Assembly (NCBI RefSeq): GCF_004684935.1
Contig: NZ_SRJD01000012.1
Coordinates: forward strand, 52,989 to 116,988
Length of the DNA: 64,000 bases
Direction of reading: 5' to 3'
From: Sporolactobacillus shoreae
Lineage (GTDB): Bacteria > Bacillota > Bacilli > Bacillales > Sporolactobacillaceae
Made by a program: the position numbers and the translations under genes. Below the pieces are notes generated by a model, which worked only from the letters and a program-made list of their open reading frames with translations, did no database searches and was not told where the DNA came from. Shown piece by piece: positions 53,348 through 62,944 of this stretch (within the stretch, counting starts at the first letter, position 1; every line of letters starts with the position of its first letter).

Positions 53348-54955
53348 CTACTGAAAAATTCCGGAAAGGTTGGTTCCGTCGGGGCTTCCTAAACCAGTGC
53401 AGGCATCCCAACCTGGCCGGGCATTATAAGCATTCGCTTCCCGGCTTGAATCATTGTTTCCCTGCGTAATATCGCGAAGAGCAGACCGCGCCGCAGATGA
53501 GTATAGGGTTGGGTTCAAGAACCCGACAGAGTGCCCCTGTTTGTGGTTCATCAATGCAATAAGACCCGCCCAAAGCGGAGCAACGGCACTGGTTCCTCCG
53601 ATCACTGTCTGCTGGCCGTCAACTAAGATCTGATAGCCTGTCTCCGGATCTGCATTTCCGGAAACATCGGGAACACCGCGTCCTATTTTGGCACCCGGGT
53701 TGGCGGAAGGTGGAACTTGAGACGCTTTCTGCCAGTCAGGCAGATCAAAGTACTGGCTGATACCTCCCCCGGTGCTGCTGTCCGGACCGTCATTCCAGAC
53801 CGTTTCATTTGTGATAACAGATCCACTTCCTTCTAAACGTGTGCCGCCGCAGGCCAGCATATTCGGGCTGGACGCCGGAAAATCGACATGAGCAAGACCG
53901 TCATCAACGCCATCGGCCGACCCGCGATCACCCGCAGCACTGCAAATGGTTACGCCAAGAACACGTGCATCCTGAAAGGCGCGATCCATCGCTTTCATTG
54001 CCTGCTGCGTCCAACTGCTCTCAGCGCTGCCCCAGCTAATCGAAATCACAGACGGTTTATTGACCGAATCATGAACCGCCTTGTTGATGGCATTCAGAAA
54101 TCCCGCATCCGTATTGGAGGCAAAGTAAACAGCTATCTTTGCGCCCGGAGCAACTGCGCCAGCTACTTCAATATCAAGAACAACCTCACCATCCGGACCA
54201 TTGGGATCTCCAGTCGGTTGATTGCCGGCACCATTCACCGGTACTTCAACCACGGCCGGCATGGCCCTGTTCAATTCAGCGAAATAGTTCTTCAGCTCAT
54301 CCGATTGATAACCGCCGCCCAATTCAATAATACCGATGCACTGGCTACTTGCTTGGCTGTCTTCGGGAAAGCGATAAAGCTGTGCAACCTGGGGCGGCGT
54401 AAAAGATTTGGACGTTTGCCGGCTCTGCACCGCACCATCGATGTTTCGTCGTATCTGAAAATGAGTTTTCGCTTGGGGACGATTATCCAGTCCGAATACA
54501 TTTTCAATGACTTCCGCAATCGTTTCAGGAATTCTGATCGGTTCGCTGTGGCTGTGATAGGTAAAGTGCGGATGTTTGTATTTCTGCAGGTGTACGCCAA
54601 AAGTTTCATTAAAGGCTGCTGTTTTTCCCGAGAGAATTACTGTGCCTGCGGCAACATTCACCTCTTTTACAATCAAATGATGCTCATCCGCAAAAGTTTC
54701 CACCCTTTTGATATCTTCCGCTTTTGCTCCGTAACTCCGGGCAAATGCTTCACGGCTCAGGTGATTCCCTGATTCAAGCAAATGCTTAATCGCAGGTCTT
54801 CGTAGAAGTACAGTGACTGTCATTGTTGCCTCTGGATCTGCCGGCCCCGCATTAAGAGCATCTGCCGCCTGAGAGCGCTCACTGTACGGCAAAAGTACTC
54901 CAGAAGATTTCTGTCCATCTTTTCCGTCTAACAACTGGTCACTCCTCTTCATCAT
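53348..54955 (-). CDS. S53-family serine-carboxyl peptidase, kumamolisin-like
   Basis: About 535 residues. An N-terminal activation domain (LSREAFARSYGAKAEDIKRVETFADEHHL) is followed by the sedolisin catalytic domain. Its nucleophile is in IGGTSAVAPLWAGLIALMNH, the acid residues in DGEVVLDIEVAGAVAPGAK, and the calcium site near DITQGNNDSS. Kumamolisins are acid-active, secreted or cell-associated endopeptidases. No clear signal peptide is seen. The start is among ATGs near 54955, chosen from AAGGG spacing. Confidence 0.9.
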   Translation of the reverse strand: MMKRSDQLLDGKDGQKSSGVLLPYSERSQAADALNAGPADPEATMTVTVLLRRPAIKHLLESGNHLSREAFARSYGAKAEDIKRVETFADEHHLIVKEVNVAAGTVILSGKTAAFNETFGVHLQKYKHPHFTYHSHSEPIRIPETIAEVIENVFGLDNRPQAKTHFQIRRNIDGAVQSRQTSKSFTPPQVAQLYRFPEDSQASSQCIGIIELGGGYQSDELKNYFAELNRAMPAVVEVPVNGAGNQPTGDPNGPDGEVVLDIEVAGAVAPGAKIAVYFASNTDAGFLNAINKAVHDSVNKPSVISISWGSAESSWTQQAMKAMDRAFQDARVLGVTICSAAGDRGSADGVDDGLAHVDFPASSPNMLACGGTRLEGSGSVITNETVWNDGPDSSTGGGISQYFDLPDWQKASQVPPSANPGAKIGRGVPDVSGNADPETGYQILVDGQQTVIGGTSAVAPLWAGLIALMNHKQGHSVGFLNPTLYSSAARSALRDITQGNNDSSREANAYNARPGWDACTGLGSPDGTNLSGIFQ

Positions 54956-55083
54956 GGTCCTTCCCTTCATTTTTGCTTGACCCCAATTTATCACAATCTT
55001 CTTATTTTTTCATGTAAAAAGTGTTTTCGTAGTTCGGTTTCAATCTTCTAAAACAAAGTAGTTTCCCGATTCAAGCAATCTAT

Positions 55084-55124
55084 TTGACCTTTCGCGGTTG
55101 TATTACTCATACTGAGTGATACAA
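55084..55124 (+). promoter_or_regulatory. 27-bp dyad over a possible promoter of the CDP-glycerol transferase gene
   Basis: TTGTATTACTCA (55098-55109) and TGAGTGATACAA (55113-55124) are inverted copies matching at 11 of 12 positions with a 3-bp spacer. A weak -35 TTGACC (55084-55089) lies upstream. No T run follows, so an operator is likelier than a terminator. The regulator is unknown. Confidence 0.45.
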
Positions 55125-55182
55125 GTAAAGGATCCGAGGAAAACACTTCTTAGCACCGGAGGGTCTTGATTAAAAAACACTA

Positions 55183-56379
55183 TTGGGGATGGAACAATAC
55201 ATGCTGGCCAAACATTCATTTCTATCCCGCAGAAAAGGCTTGATTCGTTATTTACCGGCTATGGTTCTTGCGAAAATACTGCGGTCGTTCTTTTATTTTT
55301 ATTTCAGGAAGAAGAAAATTGTACTGATCGGAGGACATTGTGGTGAAAAATATGCTGATAATGCCGCCGCATTGCATCAATTTCTGCTCAAAAATGGTCC
55401 GAGCTACACTGTGTATTTTGGCCTCAATCACCGCCATGACCCCATTGCCGAAACAATCGGCGGTCCGGTTTTCCAGCTCGGCACGATTTGGAACTATCTT
55501 CTTTATGATCATGCTGTCGCCTGTTACTACTCTCACTCTCTTGAATCTGATGTAGCACCGGAAATTGATTTTACACGCTTAGCCAATCCAAAACTTACAA
55601 AGGTCTATCTGGGACACGGGATTGACGGGCTGAAACGGAATCTTTTTATCTTCGACACGCGGCGCAGTACTTTCTTCATCTGTTCTTCAGAGCGGGAAAA
55701 GCAAATCAAAAACAAATATTGGGGAATTCCGGAAAAGAAACTGATGGTCACCGGTATGCCCCGGTACGATACACTTTATCTGAAGCGGATGCATCGGCCC
55801 TCCCGAACGATACTTTACATGCCGACCTGGCGGGAATGGCTGAACGCAGATCCATCATTTTTTTCCAGCAGTTTTTATCAGCACGTTTCCGGATTCTTGA
55901 ACAGCCATGAACTGGATACTGTACTTAAGAGACATGGCTATCAGTTGAACGTCATGCTCCACCCCTTCCTGCATTCTGTATTTAGTGAGTTTGCGGGAAA
56001 AAACCGTTCTTTAAGCTCGATCACATTTTGCAGACCGGGCCAGAATATTCAGGAGCTGATCCTTGCAAGCGATATGCTGATCACTGATTATTCAAGCGTT
56101 TCATGGGATTTTTACTATCTGAGCAAACCTGTACTCTTCTTCCAGTTCGATCAGACGGAGTATCTTGAAAAACGTGGGGCATATCTCGATTTTTCAAAAG
56201 ACCTGTTCGGTTCTGTCACATTTCATGAGAAAGAGACCGTCAAACACCTTGATCAGATTCTGTCTCTGAAAAAACCGGAAGATTACTACCGTCATCAGGT
56301 CAGCCAAAAGGACCACTTTGATTTTTACGATACAGATAATTGCCAGCGTGTCATCAAGTACACGCTACCCCGTTCATGA
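55183..56379 (+). CDS. CDP-glycerol glycerophosphotransferase family protein
   Basis: 398 residues. VLIGGHCGEKYADNAAALHQF, VYLGHGIDGLKRNLF, MPTWREWLNADPS and LITDYSSVSWDFYYLSKPVLFFQFDQTEY are the TagB/TagF-type signature blocks, with the catalytic HG and the late DYSS motif. Such enzymes add glycerol phosphate during teichoic acid synthesis or decorate other surface polymers. An N-terminal amphipathic region likely attaches it to the membrane face. Start among 55183, 55189 and 55201 is uncertain. It stands alone. Confidence 0.87.
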   Translation: MGMEQYMLAKHSFLSRRKGLIRYLPAMVLAKILRSFFYFYFRKKKIVLIGGHCGEKYADNAAALHQFLLKNGPSYTVYFGLNHRHDPIAETIGGPVFQLGTIWNYLLYDHAVACYYSHSLESDVAPEIDFTRLANPKLTKVYLGHGIDGLKRNLFIFDTRRSTFFICSSEREKQIKNKYWGIPEKKLMVTGMPRYDTLYLKRMHRPSRTILYMPTWREWLNADPSFFSSSFYQHVSGFLNSHELDTVLKRHGYQLNVMLHPFLHSVFSEFAGKNRSLSSITFCRPGQNIQELILASDMLITDYSSVSWDFYYLSKPVLFFQFDQTEYLEKRGAYLDFSKDLFGSVTFHEKETVKHLDQILSLKKPEDYYRHQVSQKDHFDFYDTDNCQRVIKYTLPRS

Positions 56380-56420
56380 AGAATGGTCCATACGGCTGCA
56401 CGCCTTGCATTAATTCCTGT

Positions 56421-56468
56421 AAAAAGCCAGGGGTTCATCTTAATTTCAGACGAAACTCCTGGCTTTTT
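56421..56468. terminator. Bidirectional terminator between the CDP-glycerol transferase and L,D-transpeptidase genes
   Basis: AAAAAGCCAGGGGTT and AAACTCCTGGCTTTTT form a long stem with A and T runs at the two ends, suitable for both converging genes. Confidence 0.88.
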
Positions 56469-56480
56469 GTATGTCATAGA

Positions 56481-57869
56481 TTAATAGATAACAACCGGTT
56501 CGTTCTGCGTCAGAGTATCATACACTTGTTTCATCACTTTAGGAGGAGTATTGACACAGCCGCCTGATCCCTGGTTGATATAAGCATCTGGCGCCCAGTT
56601 TTTCCGCCAGTACGCATCGTGGAAACCGCAGCCGCTCAGAGTAAAGGGCGCCCAATAGGAAACTTTGACCGAATAATGCGGGCTCCCGACTTCACTGCCT
56701 ACAAGCGTTGAAGGCGATTGCTTATACATAATATACCAGAGTCCCTTCGGCGTATCCTCATGGGTATTATGCCTTCCTGTAACCACATTGGTTGTGACCT
56801 TTAGTTTGCCATTTTGATAAATCCAGATGCGCTGATCCTTAATCGATACCTCGGCATAGGTATTTCCGATACCATGATTCGCCGTTGTATGATACCCGAT
56901 ACCATAAGTGCTGTACCCAACACCGTAAACATTATAGGCCGAAATGGATTGTTCTCCTCTTTCAAAAGCATTCCGGATACGTTTGGTTTCTGCCTGGACA
57001 TCAAGTGCCCAACCGTAAGACTGACCATGTACTGAAATAACGGATCCTGAGTGGGTCTTAAATAAAAAATTCTTGTTCAGCGTCGATTGCGATCGATTGA
57101 TCGCCGTAATTTTAGACGCAATATCAGATGGATCCACACTGTATTTCATGTTTTTTGACACGGCGGCATTCTTGATGAACTGGCTGGCTGCCAGAGTATA
57201 TGTTGTACTCTGAACCTTGTAATTCACTTTGCGCTGCATCAGTTCCTGCAATTTTTTCTTCTCGTTTTCCACTGTCTGACTGTTCTCCGCGAGGGGTTTC
57301 AGACGGACAGCCTTCAAGTGGATTTCACTGTTAAATTCCTGGCGGCTGTAATCCTTCAGAAGTTCAACCGGATCAAGCTGATCTCCGTTTACACTCTTGG
57401 AAACGAGAATTCGGCCGTTACTCAGAAGTGCCTGTGCATCTTTTGGCGCTTTCAGCTTTTTATCCAACATTGCTATCTCTGCCGCAACCTTGTTTTTTAG
57501 TATCTTTCTTCTGTACTGGTCCACTTTGGATGGTACCAATACATAGCTTTTTTCGGCAGCGGATGGCCACCAGGTCCACTGTTTTTTTAATAATCCCCTT
57601 ATTTCAGACAGATCACTGCTTGAGAAACCCGTTTTTGTATCCTTTTCATTCAGTACAAGCGTATTCCCGATATAAACCTTATTTTTTAACACAAGTGCCT
57701 GAAGTTTTTTTAGCGCTGTTTCAGCAGTCATTCCTCCAACATTTGTACCATTTATCGAGACAGAACGATTAAAATGTGTTGCCTGATAATAACTGATTCC
57801 TGTAATAATAAGTGTAACGAGCACAACGGCTCCGCCAATAATAAAGATACCAAGCTTTCGAATGGTCAT
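56481..57869 (-). CDS. L,D-transpeptidase with N-terminal anchor and PG-binding repeat domain
   Basis: 462 residues. A membrane segment (IFIIGGAVVLVTLIITGISYY) anchors it, two putative peptidoglycan-binding 4 repeats follow (about 40-330), and a C-terminal YkuD domain carries SGCGFHDAYWRKNW and the catalytic Cys of GSGGCVNTP. It forms 3-3 cross-links or attaches molecules to peptidoglycan outside the membrane. B. subtilis has similar anchored forms. Confidence 0.92.
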   Translation of the reverse strand: MTIRKLGIFIIGGAVVLVTLIITGISYYQATHFNRSVSINGTNVGGMTAETALKKLQALVLKNKVYIGNTLVLNEKDTKTGFSSSDLSEIRGLLKKQWTWWPSAAEKSYVLVPSKVDQYRRKILKNKVAAEIAMLDKKLKAPKDAQALLSNGRILVSKSVNGDQLDPVELLKDYSRQEFNSEIHLKAVRLKPLAENSQTVENEKKKLQELMQRKVNYKVQSTTYTLAASQFIKNAAVSKNMKYSVDPSDIASKITAINRSQSTLNKNFLFKTHSGSVISVHGQSYGWALDVQAETKRIRNAFERGEQSISAYNVYGVGYSTYGIGYHTTANHGIGNTYAEVSIKDQRIWIYQNGKLKVTTNVVTGRHNTHEDTPKGLWYIMYKQSPSTLVGSEVGSPHYSVKVSYWAPFTLSGCGFHDAYWRKNWAPDAYINQGSGGCVNTPPKVMKQVYDTLTQNEPVVIY

Positions 57870-58068
57870 TCACCTCAGAAAGAAAAATAATAATTTAACG
57901 GTTAATGATATGAAAGTCCTTTGACTTATATTAATTAACTACACAATAAATGAATAGGAAATAATTAACAAGCTTGAAGAATGATTTATGTTAAAAGAAC
58001 GGTCTCGCAGCGCAGATCGAAAAATGACGCTCCTGCATCTCATGAGGTGGTTGTAGCTATGAAAAAAG

Positions 58069-58095
58069 TCGAGAGGGGTTCCTCTCGATTTTTTT
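58069..58095. terminator. Bidirectional hairpin terminator
   Basis: TCGAGAGG and CCTCTCGA form a perfect stem with loop GGTT, flanked by A6 on the left and T7 on the right. It lies after the aminopeptidase gene's 3' end on the minus strand. Confidence 0.8.
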
Positions 58096-58154
58096 CATGG
58101 CCGTGCGAATGAAATCACTCAGCATCGCTCATTGGTTTAATGATCAAAAGTTTG

Positions 58155-59066
58155 TTAATCTTTAAAATTTCCGCTGTCGACATCCTTAATGAATGAAGCC
58201 AGATGATCGAAATATACCGGAGCATTATCAATCATGTGATGATGGCCGCCACCTGGTGTGGTCTCCAGCCTGGCGTGCGGAATCGTACGGGCCATGCGTC
58301 GGGCTGCTGCGAGCGGCATCGTTTCATGTTCACCAAAAGTAATCAGAGTCGGCACTGTGATATTTTTAAGCTGATCACGTACATCCCAGTCTTTTAATTT
58401 GCCGGTAACCACAAATTCATTGTCACCTTGGAATACATTATAGACGGGTGTGGCCATTGTGCTGATCAGATGTGAAATCGCCGGTGGCTGTTTACGATCA
58501 ACATACCCCTGATTCAGAATGTCGACGTAACCCTGATAACGTTCATTATCATAATCATTCCTTGCTTCGCACTCTTTCATAAATGCAACAGCATCAGCAG
58601 GAAGCGCCTGTTCGCGAATGGCATTAATACTGGCGACATATTCATTAATGTTGTCCGTCATGGATGAAATGATCGCTCCTTTTAAATGCCTGCCGTATTT
58701 CAAAGCGTACATCTGAACAAGTGCGCCGCCCCAACTCTGGCCAATAAGATAAAAATTTTCCAGGCCCAGCTTCTGACGTACTTCCTCAACCTCATTAAGG
58801 AAGTAATCGTAAGTCAGATACTTTCCTGCTGTTACAGGATCCGAGTAATCGGGCTGATCAGAGTAAAATGAACCCAACTGATCGTACATGTGAACCTGCA
58901 CGTTCATTCCCCGCGCCGCAAGTTCCCTCGCAAAATTTTCATAGTATTCATGCGTGCCTCCGGGACCGCCGTGCAAGCAAAGTAAGTGGATCGCCCCTGT
59001 TCCCTGAGTGTTCGTCCAGAGGTGATAGCCATTGTCAAGAGTGAGAATCGTTGTTCCTTGTTTCAT
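58155..59066 (-). CDS. Proline iminopeptidase-family alpha/beta hydrolase
   Basis: About 303 residues. HLLCLHGGPGGTHEYYENF is the S33 HGGPG motif, YLIGQSWGGALVQMYALKYG the nucleophile elbow, ITFGEHETMP the acid region and TPGGGHHHMIDN the histidine. Members release N-terminal proline or hydrolyse lactones and peptides. The start is after AGGTG among tandem ATGs. Single-gene unit. Confidence 0.9.
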   Translation of the reverse strand: MKQGTTILTLDNGYHLWTNTQGTGAIHLLCLHGGPGGTHEYYENFARELAARGMNVQVHMYDQLGSFYSDQPDYSDPVTAGKYLTYDYFLNEVEEVRQKLGLENFYLIGQSWGGALVQMYALKYGRHLKGAIISSMTDNINEYVASINAIREQALPADAVAFMKECEARNDYDNERYQGYVDILNQGYVDRKQPPAISHLISTMATPVYNVFQGDNEFVVTGKLKDWDVRDQLKNITVPTLITFGEHETMPLAAARRMARTIPHARLETTPGGGHHHMIDNAPVYFDHLASFIKDVDSGNFKD

Positions 59067-59349
59067 CATAATCACCTGATTTTTTATTCTGTTCCTATCC
59101 TATCACTTACTCCTATCGGATTGGTATTAAAATGACTTTAATTTGTAACAAAAACTTATCATTTCAAAAAAAGCAGTTTCTTTCCCTTTAGGATCAGCAC
59201 ACCTTTCATTCTTGGAAGCTCCGTTGCTGTTATTGGAATCATAGATGTCGCGCTCTCTGGTTTGATCCGAATGGACCATTTTTGCGAGTATCTCTTCAAC
59301 TTCTGTCTACGTAGCAGCAGTCATTACGTATTAAAAAAATGTATGTATC

Positions 59350-59943
59350 TCAATGACCATTCTCTGAGAAAGGATCATTGTTCTTATCGCTATTCCAAAG
59401 ATATTCAATGCTTTTAGCAATATCCATTGCCATTGTATGGCCAAATTGATCTGCTACAAAGCCTAGTGACATATCTATCCCGGCTGATACACCAGATGAA
59501 GTGTAATATTTTCCATCTTTGATCCATCGGGCTTTTCTCATCCATTTTACGTTTGAATTAATACCTTGAACCCAGGCAAAGGCTTTTTTATTTGAGGTTG
59601 CTTTTTTTCCATTTAGAAGTGAAGTCTTTGCTAAAAGTGCAGAACCTGTACAAACCGTCAAACAGTATGTGGCACTAGCTGCATATTTTTCTAATTGTTT
59701 GATAAACTCTCCATCATTAATTAAAGAACGAGTCCCTTGGCCACCTGGAATTAGAATAATCCCCAATTCATCAGCTTTTTCGATTGGTTCAGTGACTACT
59801 AATCCATTTTGTCTGCTTTTTATAATTCCACCATTTAGAGAGAAATAATGCAACGAATACTCTTTAATATGCCCTAGTACTTCAATTGGGCCAAATACAT
59901 CCAGTGTTTCAAATTCTGGAAATAAAAGAATATTTACATCCAT
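59350..59943 (-). CDS. DJ-1/PfpI-family protein
   Basis: 197 residues. VNILLFPEFETLDVFGPIEVLG, GIILIPGGQGTRSLI and the nucleophile elbow CLTVCTGSALLA (Cys) define the family; SSGVSAGIDMSLGFVADQFG matches the AraC-ligand-domain-like branch, which includes isonitrile hydratases. ATG at 59943 was preferred over the upstream ATG for its GGGGGAC site. Function is not specified. Confidence 0.85.
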   Translation of the reverse strand: MDVNILLFPEFETLDVFGPIEVLGHIKEYSLHYFSLNGGIIKSRQNGLVVTEPIEKADELGIILIPGGQGTRSLINDGEFIKQLEKYAASATYCLTVCTGSALLAKTSLLNGKKATSNKKAFAWVQGINSNVKWMRKARWIKDGKYYTSSGVSAGIDMSLGFVADQFGHTMAMDIAKSIEYLWNSDKNNDPFSENGH

Positions 59944-60114
59944 AGTTTTGTCCCCCGCTTGATCCCTTATTTTTTTAGCTGCACCGTTTTCGTCTACTTC
60001 ACAGTAAAACACGCACTATGAAGTATTGATTTGAAGTAGAATCATCAACTCGGCGAATCAATTAATTTCTTTTTTCAAAAGACGGATTACTATTTAATAT
60101 CTAAAGTAACAGGT

Positions 60115-60927
60115 TCAAGGACGAGAGCGACTTTTTCGCCATAATAAAGTTTCCAGTGAATCGGTCACTGAGCCCCATGCCGATGACAACGGATCGATAA
60201 TCTTAAAGTGTTCCGCCCCTGGGATCACTACCAAATTGACTTTATCCCCTAGTTCGATCGCCCTGCGATGATACTCAACACTCAACTCGACTGGAACATC
60301 GCAGTCAAGATCACCATGGACTAAAATCTGCTCGATGTTCAAGGGTAACAATTCAATAGGTGAAGCTAAGCGATAACGATCAGGTACTTCTTTCGGTGTT
60401 CCACCAATAAATGATGCTACGGGACTACTAATTCCTTTTTTGACATGAATTTTCCACATCTTCTGCAAATCCGAAACCCCTGCCAAACTTATTACACCCT
60501 GTATAGGTATCAGCAGAGGACTACCCATCTCATCCCTCTGAATTTTGCTGATTCGGGACGCCATCCAGAGGGCCAAGTGTCCACCCGCTGAATGCCCAAG
60601 AATGACCACACGAGAAAGATCAAGCGGAAAGTGTTCATCGATCTGAGACAAGTGATTAACAGCATCTACTACATCATGAAATGTCCCTGCCCAACCCCCT
60701 CCATTCTCTCCGACGCGGCGATACTCGATGTTCCAAGTAGCGTAACCACGGCGAACTAAATCTTCATCAAGTCGATCAATTTCTTCAAGTCCATATTTTG
60801 ATTTCCAAAACCCTCCGTGAATCGTAACAACAACGGGACAACGTTCAGACGATTCGGGTATACGCAATACTCCGAATTGTGCCGGGTGGTCTCCATATGA
60901 TATATGAATCGAAGAAATAGATACCAG
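60115..60927 (-). CDS. Alpha/beta hydrolase, kynurenine formamidase/esterase-like, with probable CTG start
   Basis: 270 residues from CTG at 60927. AGGAGG lies 8 nt upstream of it, and the frame then gives VSISSIHISYGDHPAQFGVLRIP, the family N-terminus. The oxyanion HGG is in VVTIHGGFW, nucleophile elbow VILGHSAGGHLALW, acid in LVHGDLDCDVP and histidine in GAEHFKIID. The first ATG in frame (60867) has no ribosome site and loses the conserved strand, so CTG may be the true start or a mutated ATG. Confidence 0.78.
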   Translation of the reverse strand: MVSISSIHISYGDHPAQFGVLRIPESSERCPVVVTIHGGFWKSKYGLEEIDRLDEDLVRRGYATWNIEYRRVGENGGGWAGTFHDVVDAVNHLSQIDEHFPLDLSRVVILGHSAGGHLALWMASRISKIQRDEMGSPLLIPIQGVISLAGVSDLQKMWKIHVKKGISSPVASFIGGTPKEVPDRYRLASPIELLPLNIEQILVHGDLDCDVPVELSVEYHRRAIELGDKVNLVVIPGAEHFKIIDPLSSAWGSVTDSLETLLWRKSRSRP

Positions 60928-61255
60928 TGTAAAAACCTCCTATATAATTCGAGTTACCTTTCTTGCCATTTGATATTATTATCTATTGCGCATTTCCCCA
61001 TCTACTTTTTATTGTCATCCCTTTTACACATTATTTGCAAATTAATAATGGCTGACTTGGAAACACAAGCACCATCTTTATGCTTTTTGAAATAAGCAGG
61101 GGTATTTACCTATATATTATATTCGCTTAAGCAAATGACATGGGTATTCTTCTTTCGAGGAGTGCCCATGTCACTTTCAATAATACCCTCTCGTTTTTCG
61201 CTACACACTGACCTTTTGGAACAGCGCCTTGTTTACTAATCATCAGGCGATCCGT
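60928..61255. other. Gap with one long hairpin
   Basis: 328 bp with no supportable gene. GACATGGG (61137-61144) and CCCATGTC (61165-61172) form a hairpin with further internal pairing, but neither side has a T run, so its role as an rpe terminator is doubtful. Confidence 0.5.
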
Positions 61256-61915
61256 TTAATTGTGAGTACCGGCCGACCGGACAAGCTCTTCGATTGCCTG
61301 ATGGCGGTTTTTGCGCCCAAACACCGCAGATCCCGCCACAAACATCGATGCACCGGCCTTTAAACATAGCGGGAGCGTTTCTGAATTAATCCCTCCATCT
61401 ACTTCAATGGTAACCGGCAAATTCTGTGAAACAATCCGTTCATGTGCCTGTTTGATTTTATTCACCATGTTATAAATAAAGGTCTGCCCTCCATAACCCG
61501 GATTGACAGTCATAATGAGCAGATAATCAATATCGTTGAGAATTGGTTCAATGGCCGAAACTGGAGTCGCCGGATTGAGCGCCACACCTGCTTTGACACC
61601 GCCCTCCTTGATCAGCTGCACGACTCTATGCAAGTGGGTACATGCCTCGGCATGGACAGAAATGTATTCTGCGCCAGCTTTTATAAAGGATGGCAAAAGA
61701 TGAATCGGTTCGTTTACCATCAGATGAACGTCCATGGCAACCAAATTAGACTGATGAATAGCATGGACGGCACCTGCACCAAGGGTAATTTCTGGAACAA
61801 AGTGCCCGTCCATGACATCCACATGAATCAGATCAACATCTTCTTCCACCTCATGAATTTCATCTGCCAGCCTAGCGAAGTCGGCAGATAAAATGGACGG
61901 CAAAATTTTAATCAT
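61256..61915 (-). CDS. rpe: Ribulose-phosphate 3-epimerase
   Basis: 219 residues of a TIM barrel. ILPSILSADFARL at the N-terminus, HVDVMDGHFVPEITLG, MDVHLMVNEP, MTVNPGYGGQTFI and VDGGINSETLP hold the metal and phosphate sites and the catalytic Asp pair. It interconverts ribulose 5-phosphate and xylulose 5-phosphate in the pentose phosphate pathway. Usually found beside rsgA and prkC; here it is isolated. ATG 61915 was chosen for the GAGGTGG site. Confidence 0.95.
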   Translation of the reverse strand: MIKILPSILSADFARLADEIHEVEEDVDLIHVDVMDGHFVPEITLGAGAVHAIHQSNLVAMDVHLMVNEPIHLLPSFIKAGAEYISVHAEACTHLHRVVQLIKEGGVKAGVALNPATPVSAIEPILNDIDYLLIMTVNPGYGGQTFIYNMVNKIKQAHERIVSQNLPVTIEVDGGINSETLPLCLKAGASMFVAGSAVFGRKNRHQAIEELVRSAGTHN

Positions 61916-61992
61916 ACCAGCCACCTCTTCTCATATCTCATTTGATTAATTATCAATATAATTGTAAGCGTTGCCAGTCAAAAAGTTTAAGC

Positions 61993-62354
61993 TCACCTTA
62001 GAATCATGTCAAAAATCAGTGAAACAGTGGGTAAGTCAAGCGATTGTGGGTATCCCTTTGGATAAAAAATGAATTTTGTAAATGACTCAGGATCATCGAA
62101 TGTCTCTCTCAATCCTTGCCACGTTATCCTTTCTGAGTCAAAAGTCAGTAACCGGCTAAACCTTTCAAGGCTTGGTAAATGGGCATCCCGGCGGACTGTT
62201 TGAGATAGGGCAGATCGTCACTCAAGGTTTCAGCTGCTGCTTTTTTTGTACTCAGCTTTGGTAAGATTTGAGCGACTGACGGTGGCCCCTGCACACCGAG
62301 GAGTTCTGACAGATCACACGATGTTTGTCGGGCAGAACAACTTTTGAGCCATTC
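61993..62354 (-). pseudogene. Possible frameshifted coding remnant
   Basis: Two overlapping minus-strand frames without starts. One (62354-62145) ends in LPYLKQSAGMPIYQALKGL. The other (62217-61993) begins RSALSQTVRRDAHLPSLERF, contains LLTFDSERITWQGLRETF and ends LPTVSLIFDMILR. They might be two halves of one decayed gene. I do not recognise either and cannot exclude chance. Confidence 0.3.
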
Positions 62355-62443
62355 TTAGTTTATTCTCTTATTTATCGACTTTAAATAATTAGTAGCACAG
62401 CGTTTATGATTAATAAGATGATGATCATAACCACAATCTAAAT

Positions 62444-62944
62444 TCAAGATTTTCTTTTAACGCCACCCATTTTCTTCATCAAAAAAGAGGAAAGTGTCAC
62501 ATGATGTCTAATATAGTACTTTTCAGTATTACAATCTTTACAACTTGGAACCAGATTGGTTGGCGTAACAATTAGAGGTGTATAGACTGATTTCGGTAAA
62601 AAGTGATCAAGTGTCGACACCTTTTTTTGACCACAATATGGACATTTTTCATTAGGTGGGAGAGATAAAAATAAATCATAATAAGGCCGGCCAAGCTGAC
62701 TTTTTGGCACCATCTTTTGAGTATATACTTTCATTAGTTCTTTTAGGTCGACCCCATCTATAGAATTTTGGGCTTAAGTTCTATAATTCTATCTTCTTCC
62801 ATTTTTTTCGTATTTTTCGGAATAAGACTTGATCTCTCCTAGGCAACTAGAGAGACGTATTTTTAGAGAATCCTCGCAGTTACTGATACAAGTTTCAAAA
62901 ACGTCCTGAACTAAATCAACTGGCTTTTCAAGTTTAATCATCAT
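62444..62944 (-). pseudogene. HNH endonuclease gene with at least three frameshifts
   Basis: From ATG 62944 the frame gives MIKLEKPVDLVQDVFETCIS, then is lost at an A7 run (62802-62808). A second shift near 62764 restores the frame into LKELMKVYTQKM and the zinc-HNH core: CPYCGQKKVSTLDHFLPKS and PTNLVPSCKDCN. A third at the T6 run (62481-62486) loses the SFFDEENGWR ending. The start overlaps the preceding fragment by 11 bp, so the genes were coupled. The core of 96 codons still has an open frame, but no good start. Confidence 0.75.

Noticed and set aside
53888..54772. 294-codon plus-strand ORF opposite the S53 peptidase
   Set aside because: It is the antisense shadow of a well-supported gene with a clear catalytic domain.
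61137..61172. rpe terminator
   Set aside because: The hairpin is strong but lacks a T run on either strand, so it is noted only as a hairpin.
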